NCBI RefSeq assembly: GCF_049999945.1 | Contig: NZ_JBLYUB010000017.1 | Location: 1 to 64,000, forward strand | Reading direction: 5' to 3' | Source: Planosporangium spinosum | GTDB lineage: Bacteria > Actinomycetota > Actinomycetes > Mycobacteriales > Micromonosporaceae | Length of the DNA stretch: 64,000 nucleotides | Shown: piece after piece, positions 43,213 through 50,882 of the stretch | Layout: each line of letters begins with the position of its first letter | How positions within the stretch are numbered: position 1 is the first letter of the stretch | Program-made: the position numbers and the translations under genes | Notes under the pieces: model-generated | The model's database searches: none | The model's input: only the letters and a program-made list of their open reading frames with translations | What the model was told of the DNA's origin: nothing

Positions 43213-43692
43213 ATGTCGCTTCTGCCCGCACCCAAAGACGTTCGTGACCTGTTCGAGGACCTCCTCGGGCGGCCGGTCACCGTCGGAACGGCCAACCCGG
43301 TTCTCGCCGAGGACCTGAAGACGACGCTCGTGAGCCTGTACACCGACAACCACCATAAGCTCTGGGCGGTCGTCGGCATGGACCTGCCGTTGACGGTGTA
43401 CGCCGGCGCGGCGATCGGGCTGCTGCCCCCGGGTGGCGCGCAGGACTGCGTCGAGGACGGCGTCGTCACGCCGACCCAGGCCGAGAACGTCCGGGAGGTC
43501 TGCAACATCATGACCACCCTGCTCAACCACGAGGGCGGCCCCCACCTGAAGCTCTACCAGGTCTTCGTGCCCGGTGAGCAGATCCCCAACGACGCCGGTG
43601 CGCTCCTGTGCGCGCTCGGCAACCGGATCGACCTCGCCGTCGAGGTCGGCGGTTACGGCAGCGGACGGTTGTCCATCTCCCTGGCCATCTGA
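43213..43692 (+). CDS. CheC/CheX-like protein
   Basis: The 159-residue protein, 7 bp after the second cheY, has a segment TQAENVREVCNIMTTLLNHEGGPHLKLYQ that fits the E-x-x-N motif and helix of CheC/CheX phosphatases, and an SLLPAPKDVRDLFEDLLGRPVTVG start. The fit is weaker than for the first CheX, so the function is an inference from the motif and from the repeated CheY-CheX order. A terminator-like hairpin follows. Confidence 0.6.
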   Translation: MSLLPAPKDVRDLFEDLLGRPVTVGTANPVLAEDLKTTLVSLYTDNHHKLWAVVGMDLPLTVYAGAAIGLLPPGGAQDCVEDGVVTPTQAENVREVCNIMTTLLNHEGGPHLKLYQVFVPGEQIPNDAGALLCALGNRIDLAVEVGGYGSGRLSISLAI

Positions 43693-43760
43693 CTGTCGGG
43701 CCATCTGACTGTCGGGCCATCTGACTGCTGGGCCAACTGACTCATCCGACGACAGCGTCA

Positions 43761-43794
43761 ACTCCCCGTGCGGCAACCACGCCGTCCGGGGAGT
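43761..43794 (+). terminator. Terminator of the chemotaxis operon
   Basis: ACTCCCCG and CGGGGAGT, with outer CGACGAC and GTCGTCG arms flanking it, about 70 bp after the last chemotaxis gene. Confidence 0.6.
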
Positions 43795-43844
43795 CGTCGT
43801 TTCGGGCGGGGGCTGGAGGGTCGGCGGCTCCGGGGCCCGGGGTT

Positions 43845-44040
43845 CGAGGGTCCGGGGTGTCGGATCGGTCGAGGGGCGCGAGGGGTTCGAGGGTTTGAAG
43901 GGCCGGGGTGTCGGATCGGTCGAGGGGTGCGAGGGTCCGAGGGGCCGGGGTGTCGGATCGGTCGAGGGGCGCGAGGGTCCGAGGGGCCGGAGTGTCGGAT
44001 CGGTCGAGCGGTGCGAGGGTCCGAGGGGCCGGAGTGACCG
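43845..44040. repeat. ~42-bp tandem repeats
   Basis: GTGTCGGATCGGTCGAG recurs at 43857, 43908, 43950 and 43992, with a degraded fifth start at 44033. Full units are 42-51 bp and include GGTCCGAGGGGCCGG. Confidence 0.85.
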
Positions 44041-44253
44041 ATCAGTCATGGGGTGCGAAGGCCTGAAGGTCCACACGAGGATGCCCCTGTCCGCGACCTG
44101 TACCGGTGGCGGCGGGGCAGCACCCGCTGTGGACGGGCGCGCCGGGGTCTGTCCTGTAGGTCACGGAAGCATGCGGACGACGGCGATGAGCACCAGGCCG
44201 GCGAAACCGGCGGGTCCGGGTAGGCGTTCCTGTTCGGGTGAGGCGACCCGGTA

Positions 44254-44335
44254 TCAAGATCCGTGCAATGTCGCCGACATTGCTGCTTCCCGGAGCTCGG
44301 ATACCGCAACGTTCGCGACATTGTGTAGATCTTGA
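44254..44335. repeat. Palindromic element, copy B
   Basis: The left arm begins TCAAGATCCGTGCAATGTCG and the right arm ends GTTCGCGACATTG, then TGTAGATCTTGA. The two are imperfect inverse copies around a GC-rich loop. The same right-arm core occurs at 5512-5666 and 52004-52085. Confidence 0.85.
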
Positions 44336-44441
44336 CGGCCGTGTTCCGGTCCGGGGCGGTGGGCCGGCCTGGCGCTCAGCCCGGATGTGGTCCGATCACG
44401 TCGCGTACCTCGGCGCCCGTGTCGACGCCGGCGTTGCGGGC

Positions 44442-44565
44442 GATGCCGGTGTGGGGCGGGGCGATGCCGGTGTCGGGGGTGATGCCGGTGTCGGGGGTGA
44501 TGCCGGTGTGGGGCGGGGCGATGCCGGAGTTAGGGGCGATGCCGGCGTTGGGGGCACAGTATGCG
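44442..44565. repeat. 18-21-bp tandem repeats, six copies
   Basis: GATGCCGGTGTSGGG units begin at 44442, 44463, 44481, 44499, 44520 and 44538, alternating between 18 and 21 bp. Confidence 0.85.
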
Positions 44566-44586
44566 CAGCGGGAAGCCCCGCCGCGG

Positions 44587-44916
44587 CTATGCGGCGGGCT
44601 CGTCGGGTTCCGGTTGGGTGTCGGTGCTGCGGCGGGCGTGCGCCATCACCGCGGGGTTGGCGCGGGCGGCATCGAGCGCCTCCATCGCGGCTTCCTGGGC
44701 GGCCGCGCGCGCGGCGGCGCGCACCTCGGCGTCGTTGCGGCTCTTGTACCCGTTCGCCAGACCGCGCAGCAGCGCCAGCATCACGGCCGCCACGACGACC
44801 GCGATCAGGTACCGCACGAGAGCGGACGTGTAGTCCAGGTCGTGGAGGACGAAGGCGTGGTACAGCGCCGGACTGTCCAGTAGCCCGGCGAGGAGGAGCG
44901 TCGACCACTTGGCCAT
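44587..44916 (-). CDS. Small membrane protein, last gene of the flhA operon
   Basis: The 109-residue protein starts with MAKWSTLLLAGLLDSPALYH, has one membrane helix (YLIAVVVAAVMLALLRGLA) and a charged Ala-rich helical tail (AAARAAAQEAAMEALDAARA). It lies 19 bp after the PilZ gene and is probably in the same operon, hinting at a motility role. No family recognised. Confidence 0.65.
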   Translation of the reverse strand: MAKWSTLLLAGLLDSPALYHAFVLHDLDYTSALVRYLIAVVVAAVMLALLRGLANGYKSRNDAEVRAAARAAAQEAAMEALDAARANPAVMAHARRSTDTQPEPDEPAA

Positions 44917-44935
44917 CTGCGTCGGTGTCTTCTCG

Positions 44936-45601
44936 TCAGTACTCGGCGTCGGCGGCGGCGCGGCGGGCGAGCACCTGCTGGCGCATCACGTACCGGCGCA
45001 CCCGCTCGGCCTGGCGCTCGGTCAGCCGCAGCGTCACGATCATGTCGACGGTGTGCGCGACCTGATCCTCGATGGTGCGCAGCACCGCGCCGTCCGCGTC
45101 GAGCATGTCCTCGTCGAGATGGACGACGACGCTCACCGGTACGCCGTTGTCGAGTTTCACCCGGTTGGGGTCGTCGGGCTTGGCGCCCTGGACGCGGAAC
45201 CGTACGCCGCCTTCGCTGATGTCGCTGGCCGAGCCGTTGATCACTACGTCGTCGCGGTCCTTGAGGCGGACCCGTACCGATTCGCCGCCGCCGGCGCGCA
45301 CGAACCGGCGCCGCTGGTTGATCTCCGGGGCCGACTCGAGGGCCAGGGTCCAGCATCGCATCGGTACGCCCTCGACCCGCGAGGTCGACGTCAGCTTGGC
45401 ATCCACGACGTAGCGGCCCCGCGGCCCCGCGACCCAACCGAGTTTCAGCATGGACCCGATGTCCGGGATCTCGACGGTCTCGTTGAACGGGGCGGCCACG
45501 ACCACGGTCCGGCCGTCGATCAGCTCGACCCGCGACTCGTAATCCCGCTCGCCGTCGCTCACAGTGACGGGTTGGCTGATGTCCGGCATCGGCTCGGTCA
45601 T
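44936..45601 (-). CDS. PilZ-domain protein (YcgR-like)
   Basis: The 221-residue protein has a YcgR-like N-terminal region (GERDYESRVELIDGRTVVVAAPF) and a PilZ domain with the c-di-GMP binding motif pieces QRRRFVR (RxxxR) and DISEGGVRF (D/N-x-S-x-x-G). By family it brakes or steers the flagellar motor when c-di-GMP is high. Its start overlaps the flhF-like stop (ATGA). An EAL-HDOD protein encoded nearby could be linked to the same signal. Confidence 0.85.
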   Translation of the reverse strand: MTEPMPDISQPVTVSDGERDYESRVELIDGRTVVVAAPFNETVEIPDIGSMLKLGWVAGPRGRYVVDAKLTSTSRVEGVPMRCWTLALESAPEINQRRRFVRAGGGESVRVRLKDRDDVVINGSASDISEGGVRFRVQGAKPDDPNRVKLDNGVPVSVVVHLDEDMLDADGAVLRTIEDQVAHTVDMIVTLRLTERQAERVRRYVMRQQVLARRAAADAEY

Positions 45602-47241
45602 TCCACTACCTCTTCCAGCCTGCGGCACAGAAGCTCGGCCCACACGTGCGGGGTGGCCACCCGGCCGTCGATCAGGGCCACGGGCAGGCCCAGTTGCAGC
45701 ACGGTAGCGGGGTCTCCGGTAGCCGCGCAGGCATATGCCGCGATCGCATCCACACGCCCGATATCGGCCAGCCGGCGCGCACTATCCGCAGTCTTGGCTG
45801 TGGCGTCCACCACACTCCACACCGCGGTGGCGTCGAAGCTTTCGATGATCGAGCGCGCCCACTCGGTACCACTGCCGTCGGCTGGATTGTCGACCACGAC
45901 GACGACCGGTACGTCGCCGGTACGGCGCAGCTTGGCGATCCGCTTGGCGGCGTGCTCGGGGCCGGCCAGTCGGCGGCTCGGGTGGATGCCGGTACCCGCG
46001 CAGCTGGCCGCCGCCAGTGCGACCCGGGCCGGTCCCAGCCGTAGGGTTTCGGTCACCATCCGGGCGACGGGCAGCGCGCGGTGCAGGTCGCCGACGATGA
46101 CGAGGACGTCGCCGGCGCCCACCGGCGGCTTCGGTGCCTCGGGCAGGAGCTTGAGGACCTTGACGATCGCCCGGTACGAGTCGGCCCCGGTGACCCGCTC
46201 CTCGAGCTGCTTCGGCAGGCCCAGGTGGGCCAGCACGGTCGGCAGTGGGGCGTCCGCGGGCAGCCGTACCGGCTGGTAGCGGGGGATCAGCGGGACGTCC
46301 GGCACGTCCGGGTGGGAGAAGGGCTGCGTCATCGACACGGCGATCCGCGGCGACGGCACGGCCGCGGCCGGCACGGGGGCCGGCGGGGGTACGGCAGCGG
46401 GCGACACGGTGACCGGCGGGGGTACGGCAGCGGCCGGCACGGTGACCGGCGGGGGTACGGCAGCGGCCGGCACGGTGACCGGCGGTGCCGGCGCCGGTGC
46501 CGGTGGTGCGATGACCACGCCGGTGCGCGGCGGGGCGACCTGCGGCCGGGTGGGCGCCGACACGACCGGGATACCGTCCGCGATGACGGGTACCTTCCAG
46601 CCCGGCGCGCCGAACCCGGACAGCACCTCGGCGAACGACGTCGCGGCGGCACCGCTCGCGGCGGCGGCAGCCGCGGCCGGGGAAGTGGCCGGAGTGGACG
46701 GAACCTCGGGGGCGGCCGGAGTCGCCGGAGCCGCCGGAGTCGCCGGAGCCGCCGGGGCCGCCGGGGCCGCCGGAGTCGCCGGAGCGGCCGGGGCCGCCGG
46801 AGTCGCCGGGGCGGCCTTGGCAACGGGGGCGGTCGTCGCGGCCGGAGCGGCCGGGGTCGCCGGAGCTGATCCGCCGGCCGGAGCGCCGTCGGCGTCGAGG
46901 TACGGCATCAACTGCCGCTCCTGCGCCTCGACCAGCGCGATCAGCGCGTCAGCCGGGCTGACGGCGGCCGGTGTACCCGCCGTGGCGGCGTCGACCCGGG
47001 CGGCCGGAGCGCCAGTGACCGCGGTGCCGGTACGGGCACTGGCAGGGGCGGCGGCTCCGGCCGGCGCGTCGTCGGCGACCTCGATGGTCAACTCGTAGCG
47101 CTCGCGGCCGAACAGGCCGGACAGGCCGGCCGGCCGGACCCGGTCGGCCGCCACGATCCTGACGCCGGGGCCGTGCTCGGCCCGTACCTGTGCCAGCAGT
47201 TGCTGGATGTCGTTACCTTCAAGCAGCAATCGAGTAGGCAC
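45598..47241 (-). CDS. FlhF-like protein without a GTPase P-loop
   Basis: The N-terminus (MPTRLLLEGNDIQQLLAQVR, then GPGVRIVAADRVRPAGLSGLFGRERYELTI) matches the FlhF B domain. Next is a long Ala/Pro/Thr-rich linker (about residues 100-310), then an SRP-GTPase-like C-terminal part (EAPKPPVGAGDVLVIVGDLHRALP, VPVVVVVDNPADG, DAIAAYACAATGDPATVLQLGLPVALIDG). Where FlhF has GPTGVGKTTT, this has GDLHRALP, and the DTAGR motif is also absent. It is therefore unlikely to bind GTP in the usual way. Position directly after flhA (23-bp overlap) still fits flhF. Start codon GTG. Confidence 0.75.
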   Translation of the reverse strand: MPTRLLLEGNDIQQLLAQVRAEHGPGVRIVAADRVRPAGLSGLFGRERYELTIEVADDAPAGAAAPASARTGTAVTGAPAARVDAATAGTPAAVSPADALIALVEAQERQLMPYLDADGAPAGGSAPATPAAPAATTAPVAKAAPATPAAPAAPATPAAPAAPAAPATPAAPATPAAPEVPSTPATSPAAAAAAASGAAATSFAEVLSGFGAPGWKVPVIADGIPVVSAPTRPQVAPPRTGVVIAPPAPAPAPPVTVPAAAVPPPVTVPAAAVPPPVTVSPAAVPPPAPVPAAAVPSPRIAVSMTQPFSHPDVPDVPLIPRYQPVRLPADAPLPTVLAHLGLPKQLEERVTGADSYRAIVKVLKLLPEAPKPPVGAGDVLVIVGDLHRALPVARMVTETLRLGPARVALAAASCAGTGIHPSRRLAGPEHAAKRIAKLRRTGDVPVVVVVDNPADGSGTEWARSIIESFDATAVWSVVDATAKTADSARRLADIGRVDAIAAYACAATGDPATVLQLGLPVALIDGRVATPHVWAELLCRRLEEVVE

Positions 47242-49258
47242 CGTTCACCACTCCCACGGTCTCGACGCGCAGCGCGCTCTGGGCGATTTCGGAGTACGAC
47301 AGGACGGGCAGCCGCGGCACGGCCATCTGGAGCAGGCGGCGCAGCGCCAGGCGCAGCTGGGGCGAGCAGACGACCACCGGGCTGGCGCCGCGCTGCTCGG
47401 CCGCCTCGACAAGCTGGTTGAGCTCCGCCACGATCTTCTCCGCGAGGGCGGTCTCCACCAGCAGTTGAAGGCCGTTGTCGGTGGGCCGCAGCGACTCCAG
47501 CAGTGACTGCTCCAGGCGAGGGTCGAACGTGACGACCGTGAGCGCGCCGTCGACGGCGTACCGGGCGGCGATGGCCGGGCCGAGCGCGGCGCGGGCCGCC
47601 TCCAGCAGCGCGTCGTGGTCGGTGACGGTCTTCGCGGTCAGCGAGAGCGCCTCGAAGACGCGTACCAGGTCGCGGATCGGTACGTCCTCGTCGAGCAGGT
47701 TCTGCAGGACCCGCTGCACCTGGCCGAGGCTGAGCAGGGCCGGGGTCAGCTCCTCGACGACGACCGGGTTGGTCTGCTTGACGACGTCGGTGAGCGCCCG
47801 GACGTCCTCGCGCCCGAGCAGTCGGCTGGCGTTGGCGCGGACGATCTCGGCGAGGTGCGTGATGACGACCGATGCGCGGTCGACCACGGTGGCGCCGGAC
47901 AGGTCGGCCTGGTGGCGCAGTTCGGCCGGTACCCACTTGCCGGCCAGGCCGAAGACCGGCTCGACGCCGGCGCGGCCGGGCAGGAAGTCCAGGTTCTCGC
48001 CGATCGCCAGGACGGTGCCGGGAGGCGCCTGGCCGCGGCCCACCTCTACGCCGCTGATGCGGATGGCGTACGTCGACAGCGGCAGGTCCAGGTCGTCGCG
48101 GGTGCGCACGGGTGGCATCACGATGCCGAGGTCCAGGGCGACCTTGCGGCGCAGCGACCGTACCCGGTCGAGCAGGTCCCCGCCGGCGCCGTCGACGAGG
48201 TCGACGAGGTCGGGGGAGAGCGCCAGCTCCAGCGGGTCGACGCGCATCTCGCCGAGCAGCGTCTCGGTCGCGTCGGTCGTGGGCGGCGCGTCGGCCTGGG
48301 CCTCGTCGGTCGGGTCGGCCGCGGTGGCGGGCAGCCGCTGCGCGATGAACAGCACGGCACCGCCGATCACCAGGAACGGGATCTTGGGCAGGCCGGGGAT
48401 GAGGCACAGGCCCAGGGCCGCGCCGCCGGCGATGCGCATGGCGTTGCGGTGCTGGCCGAGCTGCTGCGCCACGCTCGAACCCATGTCGCCCTCGGTGGCC
48501 GAGCGGGTCACGATGAGGCCGGTCGCCACCGACAGCAGCAGCGCCGGGATCTGTGAGACCAGGCCGTCACCGACGCTCAGGAGGCTGTACTTCTGCACCG
48601 CCTCCATCGGTGACAGGCCCTTGCCGATCATGCCGATGGCGAAGCCACCGAGCAGGTTGATCAACGTGATGACGATGGCCGCGATCGCGTCGCCCTTGAC
48701 GAACTTGGAGGCGCCGTCCATCGCACCGTAGAAGTCCGCCTCGGCGGCGACCTCGGTGCGCCGCCGGCGGGCCTCGGTCTCGTCGATCAGGCCGGCGTTG
48801 AGGTCCGCGTCGATCGCCATCTGCTTGCCGGGCATCGCGTCGAGGGTGAACCGGGCACCGACCTCGGCCACCCGCTCGGCACCCTTCGTGATCACCAGGA
48901 ACTGGATCACGATCAGGATGATGAAGATGACCAGGCCGATCACGAGCTGACCGCCGACCACGAAGTGGCCGAACGCGTCGATGACCTTGCCGGCGAAGCC
49001 GTCCATGAGGACCAGCCGGGTGGCGCTGATGTTCAGCGCGAGCCGGAACAGCGTCATGATCAGCAGCAGCGAGGGGAACGCGGAGAAGTCCAGCGGGCGC
49101 TTGACGTACATGCTGACCAGTACGACCAGCAGCGCACCGGTGATGTTCAACGCGATGAGCAGGTCGATGAGCATGGTGGGCAGCGGCACGACCATCATCA
49201 CGATGATCCCAACCACGCCCACGGGGACGGCGAACTGGCTCAACCGGCGACCGGACAC
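47219..49258 (-). CDS. flhA: Flagellar export gate protein FlhA
   Basis: The 679-residue protein has the FlhA N-terminus with eight membrane helices (VGVVGIIVMMVVPLPTMLIDLLIALNI), the conserved FHIPEP-like cytoplasmic loop region (GAERVAEVGARFTLDAMPGKQMAIDADLNAGL), and a C-terminal cytoplasmic domain (VVEELTPALLSLGQVQRVLQNLL, SPVVVCSPQLRLALRRLL). It forms the nonameric export gate. The GTG at 49258 follows GAAGG. A flagellar-sigma type promoter lies about 70 bp upstream, divergent from the EAL-HDOD gene. Confidence 0.93.
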   Translation of the reverse strand: MSGRRLSQFAVPVGVVGIIVMMVVPLPTMLIDLLIALNITGALLVVLVSMYVKRPLDFSAFPSLLLIMTLFRLALNISATRLVLMDGFAGKVIDAFGHFVVGGQLVIGLVIFIILIVIQFLVITKGAERVAEVGARFTLDAMPGKQMAIDADLNAGLIDETEARRRRTEVAAEADFYGAMDGASKFVKGDAIAAIVITLINLLGGFAIGMIGKGLSPMEAVQKYSLLSVGDGLVSQIPALLLSVATGLIVTRSATEGDMGSSVAQQLGQHRNAMRIAGGAALGLCLIPGLPKIPFLVIGGAVLFIAQRLPATAADPTDEAQADAPPTTDATETLLGEMRVDPLELALSPDLVDLVDGAGGDLLDRVRSLRRKVALDLGIVMPPVRTRDDLDLPLSTYAIRISGVEVGRGQAPPGTVLAIGENLDFLPGRAGVEPVFGLAGKWVPAELRHQADLSGATVVDRASVVITHLAEIVRANASRLLGREDVRALTDVVKQTNPVVVEELTPALLSLGQVQRVLQNLLDEDVPIRDLVRVFEALSLTAKTVTDHDALLEAARAALGPAIAARYAVDGALTVVTFDPRLEQSLLESLRPTDNGLQLLVETALAEKIVAELNQLVEAAEQRGASPVVVCSPQLRLALRRLLQMAVPRLPVLSYSEIAQSALRVETVGVVNGAYSIAA

Positions 49259-49328
49259 GACACCTTCTACTGTCGGCGACTGCTTCAAGCCCGTTCCGTG
49301 GCCGTACCTTGCCGTCCTGGCAGCCGAC

Positions 49329-49356
49329 ACATCGGTACCGCGGCCGGCCAGGTGAG
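49329..49356 (-). promoter_or_regulatory. Flagellar-sigma type promoter for flhA
   Basis: On the minus strand: CTCA, 16 bp, ACCGATGT. It is back to back with the plus-strand promoter of the EAL-HDOD gene; the two -35 boxes are 9 bp apart. Confidence 0.65.
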
Positions 49357-49365
49357 GATTTTTCC

Positions 49366-49393
49366 CTCAGTACCTGCCGTCGGATGCCGATCG
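49366..49393 (+). promoter_or_regulatory. Flagellar-sigma type promoter for the EAL-HDOD gene
   Basis: CTCA, 16 bp, GCCGATCG. The predicted -10 box ends 7 bp before the GTG start, so the mRNA should begin at or next to the start codon. Confidence 0.7.
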
Positions 49394-49400
49394 ACGCAAC

Positions 49401-50675
49401 GTGACCACATCGGAACCTCAGGCCGGGCAGATCGTGCACGTGGGCCGTCAGCCGCTGTACAACCCCGCAGGCGACGTCGTCGGCTACGAGCTGCTCTTTC
49501 GCGGCGGCGGGGCCGAGGTAGCGGCGTCACGGCGCAACGCGTACGCCACCAGTCAGGTGATCGTCAACGCGTTCACCGAGTTCGGGCTGCCCGAGCTCGT
49601 CGGCAACCACACCTGCTTCATCAACCTCACCCGCGAGTTCATCGTCGGTGAGCTGGCGCTGCCGTTCGAGCCCGGCCAGGTGGTGCTGGAGATCCTCGAG
49701 ACCGTCGAGATGGACGACGAGGTCATCGCCGGGGTCACCCGGCTGGTGGAGCAGGGCTACCCGATCGCGCTCGACGACTTCGTCTTCGGCCTCGGTCACG
49801 AGCGGCTGCTCGACCTCGCCTCGTACGTCAAGATCGACGTACTCGACGGCGACGTGGAGCGCATCACCTCGGTCGTGGAGGCGTGCCGGCAGTACCCGGG
49901 CATCAAGCTGGTCGCCGAGAAGGTGGAGACCGCGGCGCACACGATGCTCGCCCACGACCTCGGGTTCGAGCTGTACCAGGGGTACGCGCTGAGCCGTACC
50001 CAGGTGGTGTCCATCGCGACCCTCGCGCCCTCGCGGCTGCGACGGCTGGAACTGCTCGGTGCGTTGACCGGCCCGGAGACCGACATCGACCACGTCGTGT
50101 CGATCGTGACCAGCGACCCGGCGTTGACGTTCCGGGTGCTGCGCGCCACGAACGCGGCCTCCGGCGGGCTGTCGCGGCGGATCTCCTCGGTGCACGAAGC
50201 TGTGGTCATGCTCGGTGGCCGTCGGATCCGCGAGTGGGTCACGCTGATGCTGGTGTCGGACATCTCCGAGGCCAGCGACGAGAACCTGTCGACAGCGATG
50301 GCCCGGGCCCGGCTGTGCCAGACCATCGCCGCCAAGATCGACGCCTCGGGCGACGCCGCGTTCATCGCCGGCCTACTGTGGGGAATCTCCGACGTGCTCG
50401 GCGTACCGGTGGCCGAACTCGTCGGCACCCTGCCGCTCGCCGACGAGGTCACCGAGGCGCTGGTCCACGGTGTCGGCCCGATCGGTGAGGTGGTGGCGAT
50501 GGTGCGCGCGTACGAGGGCGCCGACACCGAGATGCTCAGTCGGACGAAGGTGTCGCCGGCCGAACTGGCCCAGGCGTACCTGAGCGCGGTGGGCTGGTCG
50601 GTGCGGACCGTACAGGGTGTGCTCGGCCCGTCGGCGAACGCCGCCCCGCCCGACAGCGTCGCCGCCCCGGCGTGA
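49401..50675 (+). CDS. EAL-HDOD (YuxH-type) signalling protein
   Basis: Residues 10-200 are an EAL-like domain (VVGYELLFRGG for EAL, INLTREFIVGELALPF, LEILETVEM, ALDDFVFGLGHERLLDL, VAEKVET). Several metal and catalytic positions differ from active phosphodiesterases (DDFVFG in place of DDFGTG), so it may bind but not cut c-di-GMP. Residues 210-410 are an HDOD domain (IDHVVSIVTSDPALTFRVLRATNAAS, AVVMLGGRRIREWVTLMLV). It stands alone on the plus strand inside the flagellar region. No ribosome site is visible, in keeping with a leaderless start. Confidence 0.85.
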   Translation: MTTSEPQAGQIVHVGRQPLYNPAGDVVGYELLFRGGGAEVAASRRNAYATSQVIVNAFTEFGLPELVGNHTCFINLTREFIVGELALPFEPGQVVLEILETVEMDDEVIAGVTRLVEQGYPIALDDFVFGLGHERLLDLASYVKIDVLDGDVERITSVVEACRQYPGIKLVAEKVETAAHTMLAHDLGFELYQGYALSRTQVVSIATLAPSRLRRLELLGALTGPETDIDHVVSIVTSDPALTFRVLRATNAASGGLSRRISSVHEAVVMLGGRRIREWVTLMLVSDISEASDENLSTAMARARLCQTIAAKIDASGDAAFIAGLLWGISDVLGVPVAELVGTLPLADEVTEALVHGVGPIGEVVAMVRAYEGADTEMLSRTKVSPAELAQAYLSAVGWSVRTVQGVLGPSANAAPPDSVAAPA

Positions 50676-50698
50676 GCTGCTGTCCCGCACGTCACATC

Positions 50699-50752
50699 AT
50701 CAGGGAGAACTCGGGTCCCCGTAGCGGCCCGAACTCTCCCTGATCATTTTTT
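50699..50752 (+). terminator. Rho-independent terminator
   Basis: ATCAGGGAGAACTCGGG pairs with CCCGAACTCTCCCTGAT with two mismatches, then a run of six T. It is the only hairpin in the window with a classic T-run. Confidence 0.9.
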
Positions 50753-50882
50753 GTGGCCACCCGTCGGATCCTTCCCACCCTCGCAGGTGAGGGGAGAGTT
50801 ACCGGCCCCCTCGCACGTGAGGGAGGGTTGCCGGTGCCGAGTCCGGGGGTTCTTCGATCCGGCCGGGGAGTCTTCGATCCGG

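Larger units (their letters stand above)
43693..44586. other. Gene-free, repeat-rich region
   Basis: No coding region is supported here. It holds, in order, a terminator, a block of ~42-bp repeats, one copy of the dispersed palindrome, and a block of ~18-21-bp repeats. Confidence 0.75.

Noticed and set aside
43768..44335. Plus-strand ORFs through the repeat block after the chemotaxis operon
   Set aside because: They consist of translated tandem repeats (GVGSVEGREGPRGR-like) and the palindrome; no ribosome site or family was seen.
43845..44565. Possible CRISPR array
   Set aside because: Units are joined directly with no unique spacers of constant length, and no cas genes are present.
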